A DNA stretch of 64,000 nt from Candidatus Magnetominusculus dajiuhuensis. Lineage in GTDB: Bacteria; Nitrospirota; Thermodesulfovibrionia; Thermodesulfovibrionales; Magnetobacteriaceae. Below the pieces are notes generated by a model that worked only from the letters and a program-made list of their open reading frames with translations, had not been told where the DNA came from and did not search any database. Positions 62,367-64,000 of this stretch are shown here, piece after piece; position 1 is the first letter of the stretch; each line of letters starts with the position of its first letter. The stretch is taken from assembly GCA_015233465.1 (NCBI GenBank), contig JADFXP010000003.1, positions 116,473 through 180,472 of the forward strand, written 5' to 3'. The translations under genes and the position numbers were made by a program.

Positions 62367-63271
62367 GTTTATTTGCAGGCAAGTTAAAGACTGGATTAAC
62401 CAAGACCAGACTCGGTTTTATAGGAAAGATGGCTAATCTTTTTTCTGGCAAGGAGATTACAGAGTCAACTATTGAAGAATTTGAGGAATTATTAATATCA
62501 GCAGACATTGGGATGATGACAACACAGCAGATTATTGAGGCATTAAAAGAAGAGATACAAAATGGGAAGATAAGAAATTATGAACATATCAGAACCTTTC
62601 TTAAATCAGAATTAACTGATATCCTTGGGCTTCCCCAGCCGTTTTCATTATACGCAGAAAGGCCGTTTGTGGTCTTGTGCATTGGAGTAAACGGAGTCGG
62701 CAAGACAACTACGATTGGTAAATTGGCAAATAAAGCCGTATTGGACGGTCATATAACGATGCTTGCAGCTTGTGATACCTTTAGGGCAGCAGCAATTGAG
62801 CAGCTTGAGATTTGGTCAAGACGCGCTGGCTCGCAATTTATCAAGCATCAAGCAGGTTCAGACCCTGCGGCAGTTGCGTTTGATGCTGTTGAGGCAGCTA
62901 AGGCACGCAGCATTGATCTATTGATAGTGGATACAGCTGGCAGACTTCATACCAAAAATCATTTGATGCAGGAACTGAAAAAGATAAAACGCGTAATAGG
63001 CAAATCCATTCCAGATGCCCCGCATGAGGTATTGTTGGTACTTGATGCGACAAATGGTCAAAATGCCTTAAATCAGGCAAGGGAATTTCATCAGATGATA
63101 GGAGTAACAGGGTTAGCCCTTACAAAGATGGACGGCTCTGCAAAGGGCGGGATTGTATTTGCCATAAAAAATGAGTTGAATATTCCTGTAAGGCTGATTG
63201 GAGTTGGTGAGGGGATAGAGGATTTTGATGATTTTATTCCTCAGGATTTTATTGAAGCATTATTTAATTAA
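62363..63271 (+). CDS. ftsY: Signal recognition particle receptor FtsY
   Basis: 302 residues. The NG domain is complete: GVNGVGKTTTIGKLA (G1), DTFRAAAIEQL (G2), DTAGRLHTK (G3), TKMDGSAKGG (G4) and GVGEGIEDFDDF (G5). The acidic A domain is almost absent, as in many bacteria with short FtsY. It docks ribosome-SRP complexes at the membrane. Confidence 0.95.
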   Translation: MSLFAGKLKTGLTKTRLGFIGKMANLFSGKEITESTIEEFEELLISADIGMMTTQQIIEALKEEIQNGKIRNYEHIRTFLKSELTDILGLPQPFSLYAERPFVVLCIGVNGVGKTTTIGKLANKAVLDGHITMLAACDTFRAAAIEQLEIWSRRAGSQFIKHQAGSDPAAVAFDAVEAAKARSIDLLIVDTAGRLHTKNHLMQELKKIKRVIGKSIPDAPHEVLLVLDATNGQNALNQAREFHQMIGVTGLALTKMDGSAKGGIVFAIKNELNIPVRLIGVGEGIEDFDDFIPQDFIEALFN

Positions 63272-63381
63272 GGATATAATAAGATTTCAATATCAATAAC
63301 AAAGTTTTTTATTGTAAAATGATAACGAATAACAATTATTGGAGAGGTAACGAATATTTTAACAACTGGAGGAAAAAACAA

Positions 63382-63738
63382 ATGAAGACAAAGAATCGGT
63401 ATAGCTGCCCTGAATGTAAGACTGTTGTGGTACTATCATACAAGCCTGAGAAGAATTTTATGGGATTTCAGAAAATATCATGTCCGATCTGTGAAAATTT
63501 ATTTTTATATCCGCTCACTCTGGGATATGTCATATTCTACTGGATGTTAGTATCAATTAATATAATTTCTATAATATATACACTGTTTAAAGGCAGAACA
63601 TATGACCTGATAAAATCTCTTGCCAATCATCCATTAGGAGTAGTTATTATTATTTATATTGTTATTAGTCTTTACAGGAATCAGAAATTAAAACGAAAAA
63701 TTATTGAGGATATGAATATTAATTCTACCCATATTTAA
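63382..63738 (+). CDS. Small membrane protein with N-terminal zinc ribbon
   Basis: 118 residues from the ATG at 63382, preceded by GGAGG at 63368-63372; this is preferred over an ATG at 63319. CPECK and CPIC form a zinc-binding pair of knuckles, followed by two membrane helices (LGYVIFYWMLVSINIISIIY, LGVVIIIYIVISLY) and a basic tail. No known family is recognised. It is the last gene before the riboswitch. Confidence 0.65.
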   Translation: MKTKNRYSCPECKTVVVLSYKPEKNFMGFQKISCPICENLFLYPLTLGYVIFYWMLVSINIISIIYTLFKGRTYDLIKSLANHPLGVVIIIYIVISLYRNQKLKRKIIEDMNINSTHI

Positions 63739-63763
63739 TTGAATATGTTATATTAATTAATGT

Positions 63764-63925
63764 AATGTATCTCGGAACACGGTTAGAATCCGTGGCGGAC
63801 CCGCCGCTGTAATCAGGGATATAAGGATGTGTGATTTAGTTTAAGTCGGTCACTGTCATAAGTTGATGGGAAGGCTAACATTCTTATAATAAAACCTGTA
63901 AGCCAGAAGACCTGCATAGCATTGT
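63764..63925 (+). promoter_or_regulatory. Cobalamin riboswitch (AdoCbl class)
   Basis: Core elements are in order: CGGAACACGGTTAGAATCCG, GGCGGACCCGCCGCTGTAA, GTCGGTCACTG, GATGGGAAGGC and the B12 box AAGCCAGAAGACCTGC (63900-63915). AATG at 63764-63767 and CATT at 63920-63923 can close P1. It would repress the downstream gene when adenosylcobalamin is plentiful. The regulated gene starts outside the window. Confidence 0.93.
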
Positions 63926-63947
63926 GTATTGATTGATGTCTAATGGT

Positions 63948-64000
63948 AAAGGACACTATGGATTTTCTATTAAAGGAAAGTCTTGGTGTCCTTTTTTTTT
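63948..64000 (+). terminator. Intrinsic terminator downstream of the cobalamin riboswitch
   Basis: AAAGGACAC (63948-63956) pairs with GTGTCCTTT (63986-63994), followed by a run of T to the window end. Its position just after the aptamer suggests ligand-controlled transcription termination. Confidence 0.75.

Noticed and set aside
1..64000. CRISPR array, insertion sequence or prophage
   Set aside because: No regularly spaced direct repeats, transposase, integrase or phage structural motifs were seen; the palindromic family is dispersed, not arrayed.

Overview
This is one AT-rich (roughly one-third GC) bacterial contig segment from a Gram-negative organism. The envelope-type genes (LysM secreted protein, mreD-mrdA-rodA), the nonulosonate and GDP-hexose sugar genes and the many cobalamin-linked enzymes fit an anaerobic or microaerophilic lineage such as Nitrospirota or a deltaproteobacteria-like group. 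No marker in the window fixes the phylum, so this placement is tentative. Almost every gene is on the + strand and most are separated by 0-80 bases or overlap, so about 1-54.7 kb reads as one or a few very long operons.

About 54.7 kb is a surface-glycan / nonulosonic-acid locus. A truncated NeuB paralogue opens the window. Then come two radical SAM/B12 proteins, an SpsF-type nucleotidyltransferase, GT-B-like proteins, an ABC flippase-like exporter, and a recognisable legionaminate-type set: LegC aminotransferase (17.0 kb), NeuC/LegG (19.3), NeuB/LegI (20.5), a NeuD/PglD acetyltransferase (21.6), a PtmE-like CBS-nucleotidyltransferase (22.9) and a CMP-sugar synthetase (37.3). A KdnA-like aminotransferase (36.1) and a KdnB-like Fe-dependent dehydrogenase (24.0) suggest an additional 8-amino-type ulosonate step. 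The 45-54.7 kb part adds methyltransferases, a D-2-hydroxyacid dehydrogenase, a WecG-type transferase, Gmd, an epimerase and a GT4 enzyme.

The most striking feature is three separate carrier-protein acyl modules, each with its own acyl carrier protein and its own candidate acyltransferase. Module 1 (8.6-12.4 kb) is FkbH-like, MaoC-like, ACP and AAC(3)-fold acyltransferase. Module 2 (27.6-33.5 kb) is GNAT, ACP, PLP enzyme, adenylating ligase and a fused S-E glutamate mutase. Module 3 (38.1-43.1 kb) is a left-handed beta-helix acyltransferase, radical SAM/B12, adenylating ligase, ACP and a Cys-cluster protein. Together they look like a system that builds unusual acyl or aminoacyl groups on carrier proteins and places them on amino sugars. 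The glutamate mutase module predicts a 3-methylaspartate-derived decoration.

Two toxin-antitoxin pairs (MNT/HEPN at 22.2 kb, HigB/antitoxin at 25.2 kb) sit inside the operon. A family of about nine short palindromic repeats is scattered from 19 to 61 kb. Several copies lie inside reading frames and supply C-terminal tails (NeuC-like, GT4, AroK) or an internal segment (HEPN protein).

From 54.7 kb the window turns to housekeeping genes: MazG-like pyrophosphohydrolase, DUF1858 protein, a 42-residue Cys-rich protein, a LysM protein (the only clear minus-strand gene), then mreD-mrdA-rodA, tRNA-Met(CAT), aroK, aroB, ftsY, a small zinc-ribbon membrane protein, and finally a cobalamin riboswitch with a terminator whose regulated gene lies beyond the window. 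No gene-free stretch exceeds 300 bases.
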